Assembly: GCF_000158175.1 (NCBI RefSeq) | Contig: NZ_DS999411.1 | Span: 2,003,918-2,067,917 of the forward strand | DNA: 64,000 nt | Origin: Luminiphilus syltensis NOR5-1B | GTDB lineage: Bacteria; Pseudomonadota; Gammaproteobacteria; Pseudomonadales; Halieaceae | Direction of reading: 5' to 3' | In this document: positions 8,539 through 19,130 of the stretch, piece after piece | Layout of the letters: each line of letters opens with the position of its first letter | How positions within the stretch are numbered: the first letter of the stretch is position 1 | Position numbers and translations under genes: made by a program | Notes under the pieces: generated by a model | Database searches by the model: none | What the model saw: the letters and a program-made list of their open reading frames with translations, nothing else | What the model was told of the DNA's origin: nothing

Positions 8539-11121
8539 ATGCGCATGGATAAATTGACCAATCAGTTGCAGAGTGCCCTTGGTGATGCGCAGTCGCTGGC
8601 CGTTGGCCGCGATCATCAATTCATTGAGCCGGCACACGTATTAAAGGCGCTCCTGGATCAGGAAGGCGGCTCGACGCGACCCCTGTTACAGAAGGCGGGG
8701 GCCAACCTGGTTACGTTAATGCGGGAGGTCGAGGCCGAGATCGAGAAATTGCCTTCGGTGAGCGGTGCGGCCGGTGATGTGCATATTTCTCAGGATACCA
8801 ATCGACTGCTGAACAGGGCTGACAAGCTCGCGCAGACGCGAAAAGATGCGTATCTGGCGACCGAAATGGTTCTACTGGCGCTGGCCGATAAGAATTCATC
8901 GCTGTCTGCGGCGTTTGAGAGTGCCGGTATTACCGAGGTGTCGTTACTGGCCGCCATTGAAGCGGTTCGCGGTGGTGCCGGTGTCGATAATCCGGAGGCA
9001 GAGGAGTCTCGGCAGGCCCTCGAAAAGTACACGATTGACCTGACGGCTCGGGCAGAGGAGGGGAAGCTCGATCCTGTGATCGGCCGTGATGATGAGATTC
9101 GGCGAACCATTCAGGTGTTACAACGTCGAACCAAAAATAATCCGGTATTGATTGGTGAGCCCGGAGTCGGAAAAACCGCGATCATCGAGGGGCTCGCCCA
9201 ACGTGTTATCAATGGCGAGGTGCCTGAGGGGCTGAAGGACAAGCGCATCTTGTCGCTGGATCTCGGTGCGCTGCTCGCCGGCGCCAAGTTCCGCGGAGAT
9301 TTCGAGGAGCGCCTCAAGGCGGTTCTCAACGAGCTTTCAAAGGAAGAGGGTCGTGTGATTCTCTTTGTCGACGAGCTGCACACGATGGTCGGTGCCGGTA
9401 AGGCCGAAGGTTCGATGGATGCGGGCAATATGTTGAAGCCGGCCCTGGCCCGCGGTGAACTTCACTGCGTCGGTGCGACAACCCTCAACGAGTACCGGCA
9501 GTATGTTGAGAAGGACGCCGCTCTGGAGCGACGCTTCCAGAAGGTGCTGGTCGAGGAGCCTTCGGAGGAAGACACCATTGCGATACTGCGCGGCCTGAAA
9601 GAGCGCTACGAGGTGCACCACAGTGTTGATATCACCGATAGCGCGATTATCGCGGCGGCGCGACTCAGCCAGCGCTACATCACGGATCGTCAACTCCCCG
9701 ACAAGGCGATTGATCTGATCGACGAAGCCGCGAGCAGGATTCGAATGGAGATCGACTCCAAGCCCGAATCCATGGACCGACTGGAGCGCCGGCTCATTCA
9801 GTTGAAAATCGAGCGCGAGGCCGTCAAGAAGGACGTCACCGACGCGGCCAAGAAGCAACTCGAACTGCTCGACGAGCAAATCGAGCTGGTGCAGCGGGAG
9901 TATTCCGATCTCGAGGAAGTCTGGAAGTCGGAAAAAGCGCAGGTACAGGGCGCAGCGCAAGTGAAGGCTGACATTGAATCGGCCAAGGTCGATCTGGAGG
10001 CGGCGCGACGTGCGGGCGACCTCACGCGCATGTCAGAAATCCAGTACGGTGTAATGCCCGAGCTCGAGAAGCGTCTGCAGTTGGCGGACAGCTCCGATGC
10101 CCCCGAGCCCACGCTGCTGAAGAGTCGCGTGACCGAGGAGGAGGTGGCCGAGGTCGTGTCGCGCTGGACGGGCATTCCGGTATCGAAGATGCTCGAGGGC
10201 GACCGGGAGAAGCTGTTGCGGATGGAGCTGAGCCTGCACGAGCGTGTCGTCGGTCAGGATGAAGCCGTTGTCGCGGTATCGAACGCGGTGCGGCGTTCGC
10301 GTGCCGGTTTATCCGACCCCAATCGACCCAATGGTTCGTTTTTGTTTCTGGGACCAACCGGCGTTGGGAAAACGGAGCTGTGCAAATCGCTCGCGGAATA
10401 TCTGTTCGACAGTGAACAGGCGATGGTCCGGATCGATATGTCGGAGTTTATGGAGAAGCACTCGGTCGCTCGCCTGATAGGTGCCCCACCCGGGTACGTG
10501 GGCTATGAGGAGGGCGGGTATCTAACCGAGGCCGTTCGTCGCCGGCCCTATTCGCTATTACTGCTCGATGAGGTCGAGAAGGCCCACCTCGATGTGTTCA
10601 ATATTTTGCTCCAGGTGTTGGAGGATGGGCGCTTGACCGACGGGCAGGGTCGCACCGTTGATTTCAGGAACACGGTAATTGTAATGACGTCGAATCTCGG
10701 CTCGGATCTGATTCAGGAGATGGCCGGCGACGAGAATTACGAGGCGATTAAAGCCGCGGTTATGGGGGTTGTAGGCACCCATTTCCGCCCCGAGTTTATC
10801 AATCGTGTTGATGAGACGGTGGTGTTTCATCCGCTGAAGGCGGAAGAGATCAGAGGGATTGCCGTTATCCAGCTGGACTCGTTGCGCCAGCGGCTAGCCG
10901 ACCGCGATCTTGGCCTCGATCTGTCGCCGGAGGTGCTCGATCACCTCGCCAGCGCTGGCTTCGATCCGGTTTACGGGGCGCGGCCCCTGAAGCGGGCGAT
11001 CCAGCAGCTGGTGGAAAACCCGCTGGCACAGCAGATTCTCGAGGGTCGCTATGCTCCCGGGGATACCGTATCGGCCACTCTGGTAGGCGGCGAACTCGTT
11101 TTCGCTGCCCAAGCGGCATAA
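8539..11121 (+). CDS. clpB: ATP-dependent disaggregase ClpB
   Basis: 860 residues (E. coli 857). It is a hexameric Hsp100 that threads aggregated proteins through its pore together with DnaK. Order: N-domain (1-145), NBD1 with Walker A GEPGVGKT near 205-212, a long coiled middle domain (about 410-525, rich in E, K and R, with [15 protein letters not shown]), NBD2 with Walker A GPTGVGKT near 604-611, and a C-terminal domain. The middle domain distinguishes ClpB from ClpA and ClpC. The ATG at 8539 has GGAGG five bases upstream and gives the family N-terminus [11 protein letters not shown]. It is expressed from the heat-shock promoter just upstream and is monocistronic; 221 bases separate it from gyrA. 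Confidence 0.97.
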   Translation: MRMDKLTNQLQSALGDAQSLAVGRDHQFIEPAHVLKALLDQEGGSTRPLLQKAGANLVTLMREVEAEIEKLPSVSGAAGDVHISQDTNRLLNRADKLAQTRKDAYLATEMVLLALADKNSSLSAAFESAGITEVSLLAAIEAVRGGAGVDNPEAEESRQALEKYTIDLTARAEEGKLDPVIGRDDEIRRTIQVLQRRTKNNPVLIGEPGVGKTAIIEGLAQRVINGEVPEGLKDKRILSLDLGALLAGAKFRGDFEERLKAVLNELSKEEGRVILFVDELHTMVGAGKAEGSMDAGNMLKPALARGELHCVGATTLNEYRQYVEKDAALERRFQKVLVEEPSEEDTIAILRGLKERYEVHHSVDITDSAIIAAARLSQRYITDRQLPDKAIDLIDEAASRIRMEIDSKPESMDRLERRLIQLKIEREAVKKDVTDAAKKQLELLDEQIELVQREYSDLEEVWKSEKAQVQGAAQVKADIESAKVDLEAARRAGDLTRMSEIQYGVMPELEKRLQLADSSDAPEPTLLKSRVTEEEVAEVVSRWTGIPVSKMLEGDREKLLRMELSLHERVVGQDEAVVAVSNAVRRSRAGLSDPNRPNGSFLFLGPTGVGKTELCKSLAEYLFDSEQAMVRIDMSEFMEKHSVARLIGAPPGYVGYEEGGYLTEAVRRRPYSLLLLDEVEKAHLDVFNILLQVLEDGRLTDGQGRTVDFRNTVIVMTSNLGSDLIQEMAGDENYEAIKAAVMGVVGTHFRPEFINRVDETVVFHPLKAEEIRGIAVIQLDSLRQRLADRDLGLDLSPEVLDHLASAGFDPVYGARPLKRAIQQLVENPLAQQILEGRYAPGDTVSATLVGGELVFAAQAA

Positions 11122-11342
11122 CCAAGCCCTCCCGTTTGCCTGGGTAGCAGGAGGGGATTCGGCCACTGATGGTCTGCCCGGGCGGGCTATTGTTGCGCTT
11201 CGCCGCGCCGGTTTTCGACGCTGGATTTTCGCTGCAAGATAAGCGCTTCAGGGCCGCTCTGGAATAGCTGTTTTCGGGGGGATTTGGTACACTTCGGTGG
11301 CTGAATGACAGCAATCCCTCCCGACGACAAAAAGCAGGCCGA

Positions 11343-13940
11343 ATGGCGGATACACCGACACAGATTGCGCGCGAAGTTCTCCCCGTAAACATCGAGGACG
11401 AACTCAAACAGTCATACATGGATTACGCGATGAGCGTGATCGTCGGGCGCGCATTGCCCGATGTTCGCGATGGCCTGAAGCCGGTGCATCGCCGGGTTCT
11501 GTTCGCGATGAACGAACTCAACAACGACTGGAACAAACCGTATAAAAAGTCCGCCCGGGTCGTGGGTGACGTCATCGGTAAGTATCATCCCCACGGCGAT
11601 AGTGCGGTGTATGACACCATTGTGCGCATGGCGCAGGATTTTTCCCTGCGATATACCCTGGTCGATGGCCAGGGGAATTTTGGTTCGGTCGATGGCGATT
11701 CTGCGGCGGCCATGCGTTACACCGAAATTCGGATGAGCAAAGTGGCGCATGCCCTGCTCGCAGACCTCGATAAAGAAACCGTTGATTTCGTCGACAACTA
11801 CGACGGAACCGAGCGCATCCCGTCGGTCCTGCCCACCCGCGTGCCGAATTTGCTGGTAAACGGTAGTTCGGGTATTGCCGTGGGCATGGCCACCAACATC
11901 CCCCCGCACAATATGCGGGAAGTGATCGCGGGATGCCTGGCTTATCTCGACAATTCGGACATCACCATTGATCAGCTCATGGACTACATACCGGGTCCCG
12001 ACTTTCCGACGGGCGCCATCATCAACGGCCGTGCAGGTATTGTGCAGGCGTATCGCACCGGACGTGGGCGCATTTATGTGCGCGCCCGCGCGGAGGTGGT
12101 CAGTGATAGCAAGGGCAAAGACACCATCATCGTCCATGAGATTCCCTATCAGCTGAACAAGGCGCGATTGATCGAGCGCATTGCCGAGCTGGTGAAAGAA
12201 AAGAAGATTGAGGGGATTACCGAGCTTAGAGACGAATCGGACAAGGACGGTTTGCGCGTGGTGATTGAGCTGCGCCGCGGCGAGGTCGGCGATGTCGTCC
12301 TGAACAATCTTTACGCCCAGACCGCGCTGCAGTCGGTTGTCGGTATGAATATGGTGGCGCTGGTCGATGGCCAGCCCAAGGTGCTCAATCTCAAGGAGAT
12401 GATCGCCGCGTTCGTCCGCCATCGTCGCGAGGTGGTCACGCGTCGAACCGTATACCTGCTAAAGAAAGCGCGTGAACGCGGCCATGTGCTCGAAGGTCTG
12501 GCGGTGGCGCTCGCCAATATCGATGAAGTCATCGAGATGATTAAGAGCTCGCCGACGGCCGCCGATGCACGGGAACGGCTGATCGATGCCGCCTGGGCCC
12601 CGGGCGACGTCAATGCGATGCTTGAGCGCGCCGGTGCGGCGGCGTGCCGGCCTGACGATCTCGACGTGTGTTATGGATTGGTCGAAGGCGCCTACCATCT
12701 GTCGCCGGCGCAGGCTCAGGCTATTCTCGATCTGCGCCTGCACCGTCTGACGGGCCTTGAGCATGAAAAGCTCTTGCAGGAGTACGCCGATAAATTGACT
12801 GAAATAGCCGATTATCTCGATATTCTCGAGGACTCCGAGCGGTTGAAGCGGGTGATCCGCGAGGAGCTCGAGGAGACGGTCGCTGAGTTCGGTGATGAGC
12901 GCATGACGGAGATCACTGATTCTGCTCACGATCTGACGGTGGAAGACCTGATCACCGAAGAAGATCGTGTGGTGACGATCTCCCATGGCGGCTATGCCAA
13001 GACCCAGCCCCTCACTGACTACCAGGCACAACGACGGGGCGGAACGGGTAGGAGTGCTACCGCGGTGAAAGATGAGGATTTCGTCGAACACCTGCTGATT
13101 GCCAGCACCCACTCCACGATTCTGTGCTTCTCAAATCTGGGCAAGGTTTATTGGCTCAGGGTTTTCAATATTCCCGTTGCCAGCCGCAATTCTCGGGGTC
13201 GCCCCATGGTGAATTTGCTACCACTTGATGACGGTGAGCGGGTGACCTCGATACTGCCCGTGGAAGGCTACGAGGCGGGCAGCTATATCTTTATGGCGAC
13301 GGCCAAGGGCACCGTAAAGAAAACAGAAATGACCCAATTTGCACGCCAGCGAAGCGTGGGCCTGCGTGCGATTGAACTCGAAGAAGGCGATCACCTGGTT
13401 GGCACTGCGGTAACCGATGGCAGCTGCGACGTGATGCTCTTCTCTTCCGAGGGCAAGGCGGTTCGTTTTAATGAGGCTGCCGTGCGCCCCATGGGCAGGA
13501 CGGCAAAGGGTGTGCGTGGTATCAGGCTCGGTGGGGATTATTCGCTGATTTCGCTGATCATACCGAAACAACAGGGCCGGATACTCACCGTGAGCGAAAA
13601 TGGCTACGGCAAGCGCTCGGAAACGGCAGACTTCCCCGTGCGGGGACGCGGCACCATGGGTGTCATAGCGATGTCGACCAGCGATCGGAATGGCGCGCTG
13701 GTGGGTGCGGAGCAGGTCTGGGATGGCGATGAAATCATGCTGATATCCAATCAGGGAACCGCCGTCCGAACCCGTATCGACGAGATCTCCCTTCAGGGCC
13801 GAAATACCCAGGGTGTCCGCGTCATCCGCACGCGGGACGAGGAGTCGCTGGTCAGTATCAGTCGTATTGCCGAAGACGATGATGCTACCGGTGACGCGGC
13901 GCCAGTGAGTGCACCACCCGATGAAGATACCGAGGATTAA
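11343..13940 (+). CDS. gyrA: DNA gyrase subunit A
   Basis: 865 residues. GyrA breaks and rejoins DNA during negative supercoiling. The breakage-reunion domain has the catalytic Tyr126 ([10 protein letters not shown]) and the quinolone region [15 protein letters not shown]. The residues equivalent to E. coli Ser83 and Asp87 are Ser87 and Asp91, the wild-type quinolone-susceptible forms. The C-terminal beta-pinwheel contains the GyrA-box QRRGGTG near residue 563, distinguishing it from ParC. The C-terminal tail is acidic (EDDDATGD...DEDTED). It is followed after 3 bases by serC, so gyrA may read into the amino-acid genes. Confidence 0.97.
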   Translation: MADTPTQIAREVLPVNIEDELKQSYMDYAMSVIVGRALPDVRDGLKPVHRRVLFAMNELNNDWNKPYKKSARVVGDVIGKYHPHGDSAVYDTIVRMAQDFSLRYTLVDGQGNFGSVDGDSAAAMRYTEIRMSKVAHALLADLDKETVDFVDNYDGTERIPSVLPTRVPNLLVNGSSGIAVGMATNIPPHNMREVIAGCLAYLDNSDITIDQLMDYIPGPDFPTGAIINGRAGIVQAYRTGRGRIYVRARAEVVSDSKGKDTIIVHEIPYQLNKARLIERIAELVKEKKIEGITELRDESDKDGLRVVIELRRGEVGDVVLNNLYAQTALQSVVGMNMVALVDGQPKVLNLKEMIAAFVRHRREVVTRRTVYLLKKARERGHVLEGLAVALANIDEVIEMIKSSPTAADARERLIDAAWAPGDVNAMLERAGAAACRPDDLDVCYGLVEGAYHLSPAQAQAILDLRLHRLTGLEHEKLLQEYADKLTEIADYLDILEDSERLKRVIREELEETVAEFGDERMTEITDSAHDLTVEDLITEEDRVVTISHGGYAKTQPLTDYQAQRRGGTGRSATAVKDEDFVEHLLIASTHSTILCFSNLGKVYWLRVFNIPVASRNSRGRPMVNLLPLDDGERVTSILPVEGYEAGSYIFMATAKGTVKKTEMTQFARQRSVGLRAIELEEGDHLVGTAVTDGSCDVMLFSSEGKAVRFNEAAVRPMGRTAKGVRGIRLGGDYSLISLIIPKQQGRILTVSENGYGKRSETADFPVRGRGTMGVIAMSTSDRNGALVGAEQVWDGDEIMLISNQGTAVRTRIDEISLQGRNTQGVRVIRTRDEESLVSISRIAEDDDATGDAAPVSAPPDEDTED

Positions 13941-13943
13941 CCG

Positions 13944-15023
13944 ATGAACCGCGCCTATAATTTTTGCGCCGGACCGGCCGCACTGCCCGAGCCGGTACTG
14001 ATGCGCGCCAGCGAAGAAATGATGGATTGGCAGGGAAGTGGCTGCTCTGTTATGGAGATGAGTCACCGCAGCACCGAAATCGTGGCGATGACCGAGGCTG
14101 CCGAAGCCAGCCTTCGGCGCTTGATGGCAATTCCCGATGATTATGCGGTGATATTCCAGCAAGGTGGCGCCTCGCAGCAATTTGCCGCGGTCCCTCTCAA
14201 TCTGGCGCATTCCGATGATGTGGTTGCCTATCTGAACACCGGGCAGTGGTCAAAGAAGGCGATTGCCGAGGCGCAGCGCTTCACCAACGTCGAGGTCGTT
14301 GGCTCTTCCCAGGCCTCGAATTTCACCGAGGTCCCCAAGGCCGAAGAATGGTCCTTACCGGCCAATACCCGCTATCTGCATTATTGCCCCAATGAAACGA
14401 TTGGCGGGGTGCGATTCAACTACATCCCCGAAGCGGCGGTGCCCGTTGTCGCCGATATGTCCTCGATGATTCTCTCGGAGCCCATTGATGTACCCCGTTT
14501 CGGTGTTATTTACGCCGGCGCGCAGAAGAATATCGGTCCTGCGGGACTTGCGGTCATTATCGTCAAGAAAAGTTTGCTCGGCAGTGCCCGTAGCGACTGC
14601 CCCGCGATGTTGGATTGGCAAAAGGCCGCAGATAATGGCTCGATGTATAACACGCCGCCTACCTTCGGGATTTATCTCGCGGGCCTGGTATTCGAGTGGA
14701 TCGAGGCGCAGGGTGGGCTCGATGCGATGGCCGTGGTCAATCGACGCAAGGCCGCGATGTTATACGATCTCATCGACACCAATGATTTTTATGCTAACCC
14801 GGTCGAAGTTGAGAGCCGTTCGTTGATGAATGTGCCGTTCACTTTGGCGGATAGCAGCCTGGACAAAGCATTTCTCGCGGATGCTGAGGCGGCTAGGTTA
14901 CTCAATCTAAAGGGTCATCGATCGGTCGGTGGAATGCGCGCCAGCATTTACAACGCGGTAGATGAAAGCGCTGTTGCCACGCTGGCAGAATTTATGACCG
15001 ATTTCGCCAAACGAAACGGCTGA
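13944..15023 (+). CDS. serC: Phosphoserine aminotransferase
   Basis: 359 residues. A PLP enzyme converting 3-phosphohydroxypyruvate to phosphoserine (serine synthesis); also used for pyridoxine. The N-terminus RAYNFCAGPAALPEPVL, the GGASQQF phosphate loop and the PLP lysine Lys195 in AGAQKNIGPAG are diagnostic. Starts three bases after gyrA and 13 bases before pheA, the gammaproteobacterial gyrA-serC-pheA order. Confidence 0.96.
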   Translation: MNRAYNFCAGPAALPEPVLMRASEEMMDWQGSGCSVMEMSHRSTEIVAMTEAAEASLRRLMAIPDDYAVIFQQGGASQQFAAVPLNLAHSDDVVAYLNTGQWSKKAIAEAQRFTNVEVVGSSQASNFTEVPKAEEWSLPANTRYLHYCPNETIGGVRFNYIPEAAVPVVADMSSMILSEPIDVPRFGVIYAGAQKNIGPAGLAVIIVKKSLLGSARSDCPAMLDWQKAADNGSMYNTPPTFGIYLAGLVFEWIEAQGGLDAMAVVNRRKAAMLYDLIDTNDFYANPVEVESRSLMNVPFTLADSSLDKAFLADAEAARLLNLKGHRSVGGMRASIYNAVDESAVATLAEFMTDFAKRNG

Positions 15024-15036
15024 CCAGGTCCAGGTT

Positions 15037-16143
15037 ATGGCTTCCGATGAGCAGTTAGCCGATATCCGTCGGCGCATCGATGCGATCGACAACCAGTTAT
15101 TGGCGTTGATCAACCAGCGTGCGTCCTGTGCCCAGGAAGTCGCCGAGATCAAGTTGGAGGCTGCGCGTCGCGATGGTGCGCAATCGAAGCCGGTTTTTTA
15201 TCGGCCGGAGCGCGAAGCGCAGGTTTTGAGGGCTATACAGGACCGCAACCCCGGACCCTTACCCTCGGACTATGTCGCCAGGATTTTTCGCGAGGTCATG
15301 TCCAGTTGTCTCGCGCTGGAGCAACCATTGACGGTCGCCTACCTCGGGCCCCCGGGCACCTTCAGTCAGCTGGCGGCGAGGAAGCAATTTGGGCAGTCCG
15401 CGCTGCCGGAGGCTCACAGTTCGATACGCACGGTTTTTCGTCAGGTTGAGGATCGCCATTGTGATTTTGGCGTAGTGCCCGTGGAAAACTCTACCGAAGG
15501 CATGGTGGGGCAGACTCTCGACTGCTTTCTGGAGTCGCCGTTGCAGATTGTGGGAGAGGTCGAGCTTCCCATTGTGCATCATCTTCTGGTGTCTGGTTCG
15601 GGCGCCAATCAGCCGATTGACCTGATCTGCGGGCACGAGCAGGCACTGGCGCAGTGTCGGACCTGGCTCGATGGTCATTTCGCCGACGTGCCGCGGGAGG
15701 CGTGCAGCAGTAATGGGGAGGCGGCGCGGCGTGCTCAGCAGGACGGGGGTGTTGCGGCGATTGCCGGTGATCTTGCCGCCGAGACTTACGGGTTGGTGGC
15801 ACTGCACGAGGCGATTCAGGACAGCGCCTACAACACCACCCGCTTTCTCGTGCTGGGGCGTGAGGCCGTACCGCCCAGTGGCGCCGACAAATCCTCGATT
15901 CTGGTGTCGAGTCGTAACCGTCCCGGGGCCCTGCTCAGTCTGTTGCGGCCTTTTGAAGACGCCGGGGTCAGCCTTACCCGCATCGATTCCCGCCCCTCAA
16001 AAACCGAAAAGTGGACCTACGTCTTTTATATTGAATTCGAGGGGCATTTTGCCGACAAGGTTATTGCCCAGATTATGGGTGAGCTGGAAGAGCACTCGAT
16101 TCTATTGAAGCGGCTGGGCTCCTTTCCCAAAGCGCCGATCTGA
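15037..16143 (+). CDS. pheA: Bifunctional chorismate mutase / prephenate dehydratase
   Basis: 368 residues. It converts chorismate to prephenate and then phenylpyruvate for phenylalanine. The N-terminal AroQ chorismate mutase (1-95, IRRRIDAIDNQLLALINQRA) is followed by prephenate dehydratase (about 100-280, AYLGPPGTFSQLAA and the substrate motif NTTRFLVLG). The C-terminal ACT domain has SSRNRPGALLSLL and IDSRPSK, the phenylalanine feedback site. Followed after one base by tyrA; the hisC often found between them in Pseudomonas is absent. Confidence 0.95.
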   Translation: MASDEQLADIRRRIDAIDNQLLALINQRASCAQEVAEIKLEAARRDGAQSKPVFYRPEREAQVLRAIQDRNPGPLPSDYVARIFREVMSSCLALEQPLTVAYLGPPGTFSQLAARKQFGQSALPEAHSSIRTVFRQVEDRHCDFGVVPVENSTEGMVGQTLDCFLESPLQIVGEVELPIVHHLLVSGSGANQPIDLICGHEQALAQCRTWLDGHFADVPREACSSNGEAARRAQQDGGVAAIAGDLAAETYGLVALHEAIQDSAYNTTRFLVLGREAVPPSGADKSSILVSSRNRPGALLSLLRPFEDAGVSLTRIDSRPSKTEKWTYVFYIEFEGHFADKVIAQIMGELEEHSILLKRLGSFPKAPI

Positions 16144-16144
16144 T

Positions 16145-17044
16145 ATGGCCATGATTAAGGGCACACGTATTGCGCTGCTCGGACTGGGTTTGATTTCCGG
16201 CTCGTTGGCCAAGGCCTTGAAGGCGACGTCGTGGCGGGGAAGCATTGTGGCCTGGGGTCCGCGTGAACCCAGCTTGAAACGGGGGCTGTCGCTGGGTGTA
16301 ATCGACGAGTACACCCTGGATTTGGAGGCCGCATTGGACGGTGCGGATATTGTTGTCGTCGGCGCCCCGCCGGCGGCGACGGCCTCGGTCTTGAACGCTG
16401 TCTTTGTCGCACTCAGGAAAAATGGGCAGACACCGGTGGTTACCGATCTGGCCAGTATTAAAGGCCATATCGTGGCGCAGGCACCGACCGATTACCCGGG
16501 GTTTGTCCCCGGGCATCCGATAGCGGGATCAGAGCATTCAGGCGTGTCGGCGGCACGGTCTGAACTTTTTGCAGGGCGCGAGGTTATTTTGACCCCGCTG
16601 GCGACCACCGACGAGTCGGCAACGTCCGAGGTGGCCAATCTTTGGCGCATGACCGGTGCGCGAGTTACTGAAATGGCGGTCGACGCGCACGATGCAGCCC
16701 TGGCGGCAAGCAGTCACTCGCCGCATATGATCGCGTACGCACTGACCATGGCGCTGTCGAAAGACGGCCTGGCACCTATTGAGCATGGCGGTGGCGCTCT
16801 TCGCGATATGACTCGGATAGCGGCCTCTGATCCCGTGATGTGGCGCGATGTCGCCCTGACCAACCGCGACGCGCTACTCGCCGCGATGGCTGCCGTTGAC
16901 GGCGAGCTCAATCAGCTTCGTGAACTCATCTCTACGGGCAGTGGTGAAGAGCTCGAGCGCTACTTCGCCCATTGTCGCGAGGTGCGCCGCGGTTATGATC
17001 GGATTCTCAACCCAATGCTTGAACCGCGGGAGCCGGCATCATGA
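16145..17044 (+). CDS. tyrA: Prephenate dehydrogenase
   Basis: 299 residues. NAD(P)-dependent oxidative decarboxylation of prephenate (or arogenate) to the tyrosine precursor. An N-terminal Rossmann fold has GLGLISGSLAKAL near residue 12. PGHPIAGSEHSG and AASSHSPHMIAYAL are the prephenate-binding segments. There is no fused chorismate mutase and no ACT domain. It overlaps aroA by 4 bases, whereas several pseudomonads have tyrA and aroA fused. Cyclohexadienyl specificity cannot be read from sequence. Confidence 0.92.
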   Translation: MAMIKGTRIALLGLGLISGSLAKALKATSWRGSIVAWGPREPSLKRGLSLGVIDEYTLDLEAALDGADIVVVGAPPAATASVLNAVFVALRKNGQTPVVTDLASIKGHIVAQAPTDYPGFVPGHPIAGSEHSGVSAARSELFAGREVILTPLATTDESATSEVANLWRMTGARVTEMAVDAHDAALAASSHSPHMIAYALTMALSKDGLAPIEHGGGALRDMTRIAASDPVMWRDVALTNRDALLAAMAAVDGELNQLRELISTGSGEELERYFAHCREVRRGYDRILNPMLEPREPAS

Positions 17045-18342
17045 AGTTTATCATCGAGCCCGGCGGCACGATGTCCGGAACACTTCGGGTACCCGGTGAC
17101 AAGTCAATGTCCCACCGCGCGATTATGCTGGGTGCATTGGCGACCGGAACCACGCGGGCAACGGGGTTTCTCTCGGGGGATGACGCGCTGGCGACGGTGG
17201 CTGCATTTCGTGATCTTGGGGTCTCCATAACGGGCCCCGATGATGGTGTTGTCAGTATCGAGGGCGTGGGATTGCACGGTCTTTCGGCGCCAGCGAACAA
17301 CCTGGATATGGGGAATTCCGGGACCAGTATTCGCCTGTTGAGCGGGATATTGGCGGGCCAGCCTTTCTCCAGCGTCTTGTCGGGAGATGTCTCGCTGCAG
17401 CAGCGGCCGATGGGTCGCATCATCACTCCACTGTCATTGATGGGCGCCATGATTACTGCTGCGGATAGCGGCAGGCCGCCGCTCGAGATCGCCGGGGGGC
17501 AAAAGCTGCGCGGTATTCATTACGATTTGCCGATGGCGAGTGCTCAGGTCAAGTCCTGTGTGCTACTCGCTGGCTTGTTCGCTGAGGGCCGGACGTCGGT
17601 TACGGAGCCTGCGCCTACCCGTGATCACACGGAGCGGATGCTTCGCGGCTTCGGCTATTCGGTGCACACCGAGAATGGCGTTATCAGTCTCGAAGGGGGG
17701 GGGAGTCTGCGGGCGACTCGACTGGATATTCCCGCAGACATCTCGTCCGCCGCGTTTTTCATAGTGGGGGCCGTTATCACCGCGGGTGCTGATATTACCC
17801 TTGAGCATGTGGGCATGAACCCTACGCGCGTAGGCGTGATCAACATCCTGCGTCTTATGGGTGCGGACATCGAGGTGTTTAATGAACAGGAGGTTGGGGG
17901 CGAGCCCGTTGCCGATCTCCGGGTGCGTCACAGTGCGCTGCGAGGCATTGAGATTCCGGTAGAGGAAGTCCCGTTGGCGATCGACGAATTCCCTGTTTTG
18001 CTCATTGCCGCCGCGTGTGCCGAAGGGGTGACTACCCTGTCTGGCGCTGAGGAACTCCGAGTCAAGGAAAGCGACCGCATAGCCAGCATGGCCGAGGGTC
18101 TGACGATACTCGGTATCCGTAATGAAGTGCGTGAGGACGGGATCGTGGTTCATGGCGGTGAGCTGGGTGGTGGCTCGGTGCGCACTTTCCATGACCATCG
18201 AATTGCAATGAGTTTTGCCATTGCCGGGCTCCGTGCTAAGGAGCCGATTGAAATCCTTGACTGTGATCACGTGGCCACCTCTTTCCCCAATTTCGCGGCA
18301 CTGGCGCAGGAGGCAGGCTTGGGGCTGCGCATCGAATCGTGA
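17041..18342 (+). CDS. aroA: 3-phosphoshikimate 1-carboxyvinyltransferase (EPSP synthase)
   Basis: 433 residues. It joins phosphoenolpyruvate and shikimate-3-phosphate in the shikimate pathway. N-terminal GDKSMSHRAIMLGAL, the LDMGNSGTSIRLL loop and LRVKESDRIASMAEGL are the two hallmark regions. The region after LDMGN reads GTSIRLLSG, where E. coli has GTAMRPL; this resembles the class II (glyphosate-tolerant) type, an inference from memory of the families. The ATG overlaps the tyrA end, and its own stop overlaps the cmk GTG by four bases. Confidence 0.95.
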   Translation: MKFIIEPGGTMSGTLRVPGDKSMSHRAIMLGALATGTTRATGFLSGDDALATVAAFRDLGVSITGPDDGVVSIEGVGLHGLSAPANNLDMGNSGTSIRLLSGILAGQPFSSVLSGDVSLQQRPMGRIITPLSLMGAMITAADSGRPPLEIAGGQKLRGIHYDLPMASAQVKSCVLLAGLFAEGRTSVTEPAPTRDHTERMLRGFGYSVHTENGVISLEGGGSLRATRLDIPADISSAAFFIVGAVITAGADITLEHVGMNPTRVGVINILRLMGADIEVFNEQEVGGEPVADLRVRHSALRGIEIPVEEVPLAIDEFPVLLIAAACAEGVTTLSGAEELRVKESDRIASMAEGLTILGIRNEVREDGIVVHGGELGGGSVRTFHDHRIAMSFAIAGLRAKEPIEILDCDHVATSFPNFAALAQEAGLGLRIES

Positions 18343-19034
18343 CAACCCGGGTTCCCGTCATTTGTATTGATGGGCCCAGTGGCGCGGGCAAAGGCACTAT
18401 CTCGCAGCGGCTATCGACGCAGCTGCACTGGCATTTGCTCGATAGCGGCGCCTTATATCGGGTTGTTGGACATGCCTGCACACTGGCTGGTGCAGCCTGG
18501 GATGATGTGCCCGCGGTCACCGCAATTGCCCGTAATCTCGATGTGGCATTTTCCTCCACCGAAGCGGGGGTCGCGGTTGCACTTTCCGGGGAGGATGTCA
18601 CCGATGCGATCCGCTCGGAGTTTGGCGGGCAGGGCGCCTCGGCAGTCGCCGTGATTCCAGAGGTACGTGAGGCGTTGCTGGCGCGCCAGCGGGAATTCGC
18701 GCGTGCTCCCGGATTGATTGCCGATGGCCGGGATATGGGCAGCGTTGTATTCCCCGATGCGCCACTGAAGATCTTCCTCACCGCGAGCGCTGAGGCTCGC
18801 GCTGAGCGACGCCAGGTACAGTTGATGCAACGGGGCGAAAGTGTTAGTCTCCCGCGCCTTCTTGGAGCCATCCAGGAGCGTGACGCGCGTGACAGCAATC
18901 GCGATGCTTCACCCCTGGTGCCCGCAGATGACGCTACCACCATTGACAGCACGCGATTGTCAATTGATGCAGTGTTGTCTCGGGTGCTGAATGAAGCGGC
19001 CTCAAGAGGCTTGGTAGAGCGAACATCCGAATAA
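18339..19034 (+). CDS. cmk: Cytidylate kinase
   Basis: 231 residues. Phosphorylates CMP and dCMP. P-loop GPSGAGKGT lies at about residues 12-20, the LLDSGALYR substrate region follows, and DGRDMGSVVFPDA is the CMP-binding motif; the RDSNRDASPL lid contains the usual Arg and Asp. The GTG start overlaps the aroA stop (GTGA). Sits directly before rpsA as in most Proteobacteria. Confidence 0.95.
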   Translation: MTTRVPVICIDGPSGAGKGTISQRLSTQLHWHLLDSGALYRVVGHACTLAGAAWDDVPAVTAIARNLDVAFSSTEAGVAVALSGEDVTDAIRSEFGGQGASAVAVIPEVREALLARQREFARAPGLIADGRDMGSVVFPDAPLKIFLTASAEARAERRQVQLMQRGESVSLPRLLGAIQERDARDSNRDASPLVPADDATTIDSTRLSIDAVLSRVLNEAASRGLVERTSE

Positions 19035-19130
19035 CGGCCACACCCCGCGGAACGTCGCCTGATTGAAATAGACCCGGTTGGTTTGGAAGCCGGTATGGGC
19101 ACGCAGCCCTCTTTTAAATAGGTATTTTTA

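Noticed and set aside
11265-11293. Possible promoter for gyrA (TACACT at 11288-11293)
   Set aside because: The -35 side (TAGCTG) is poor; too weak to annotate.
11412-12422. 336-codon open frame antisense to gyrA
   Set aside because: Shadow of GC-rich gyrA codons; no ribosome site and no family resemblance. The same applies to antisense frames at 13218-14210 and 18236-19240.
17041-18342. aroA possibly fused with tyrA as in Pseudomonas
   Set aside because: Separate start and stop codons with a four-base overlap show two genes.
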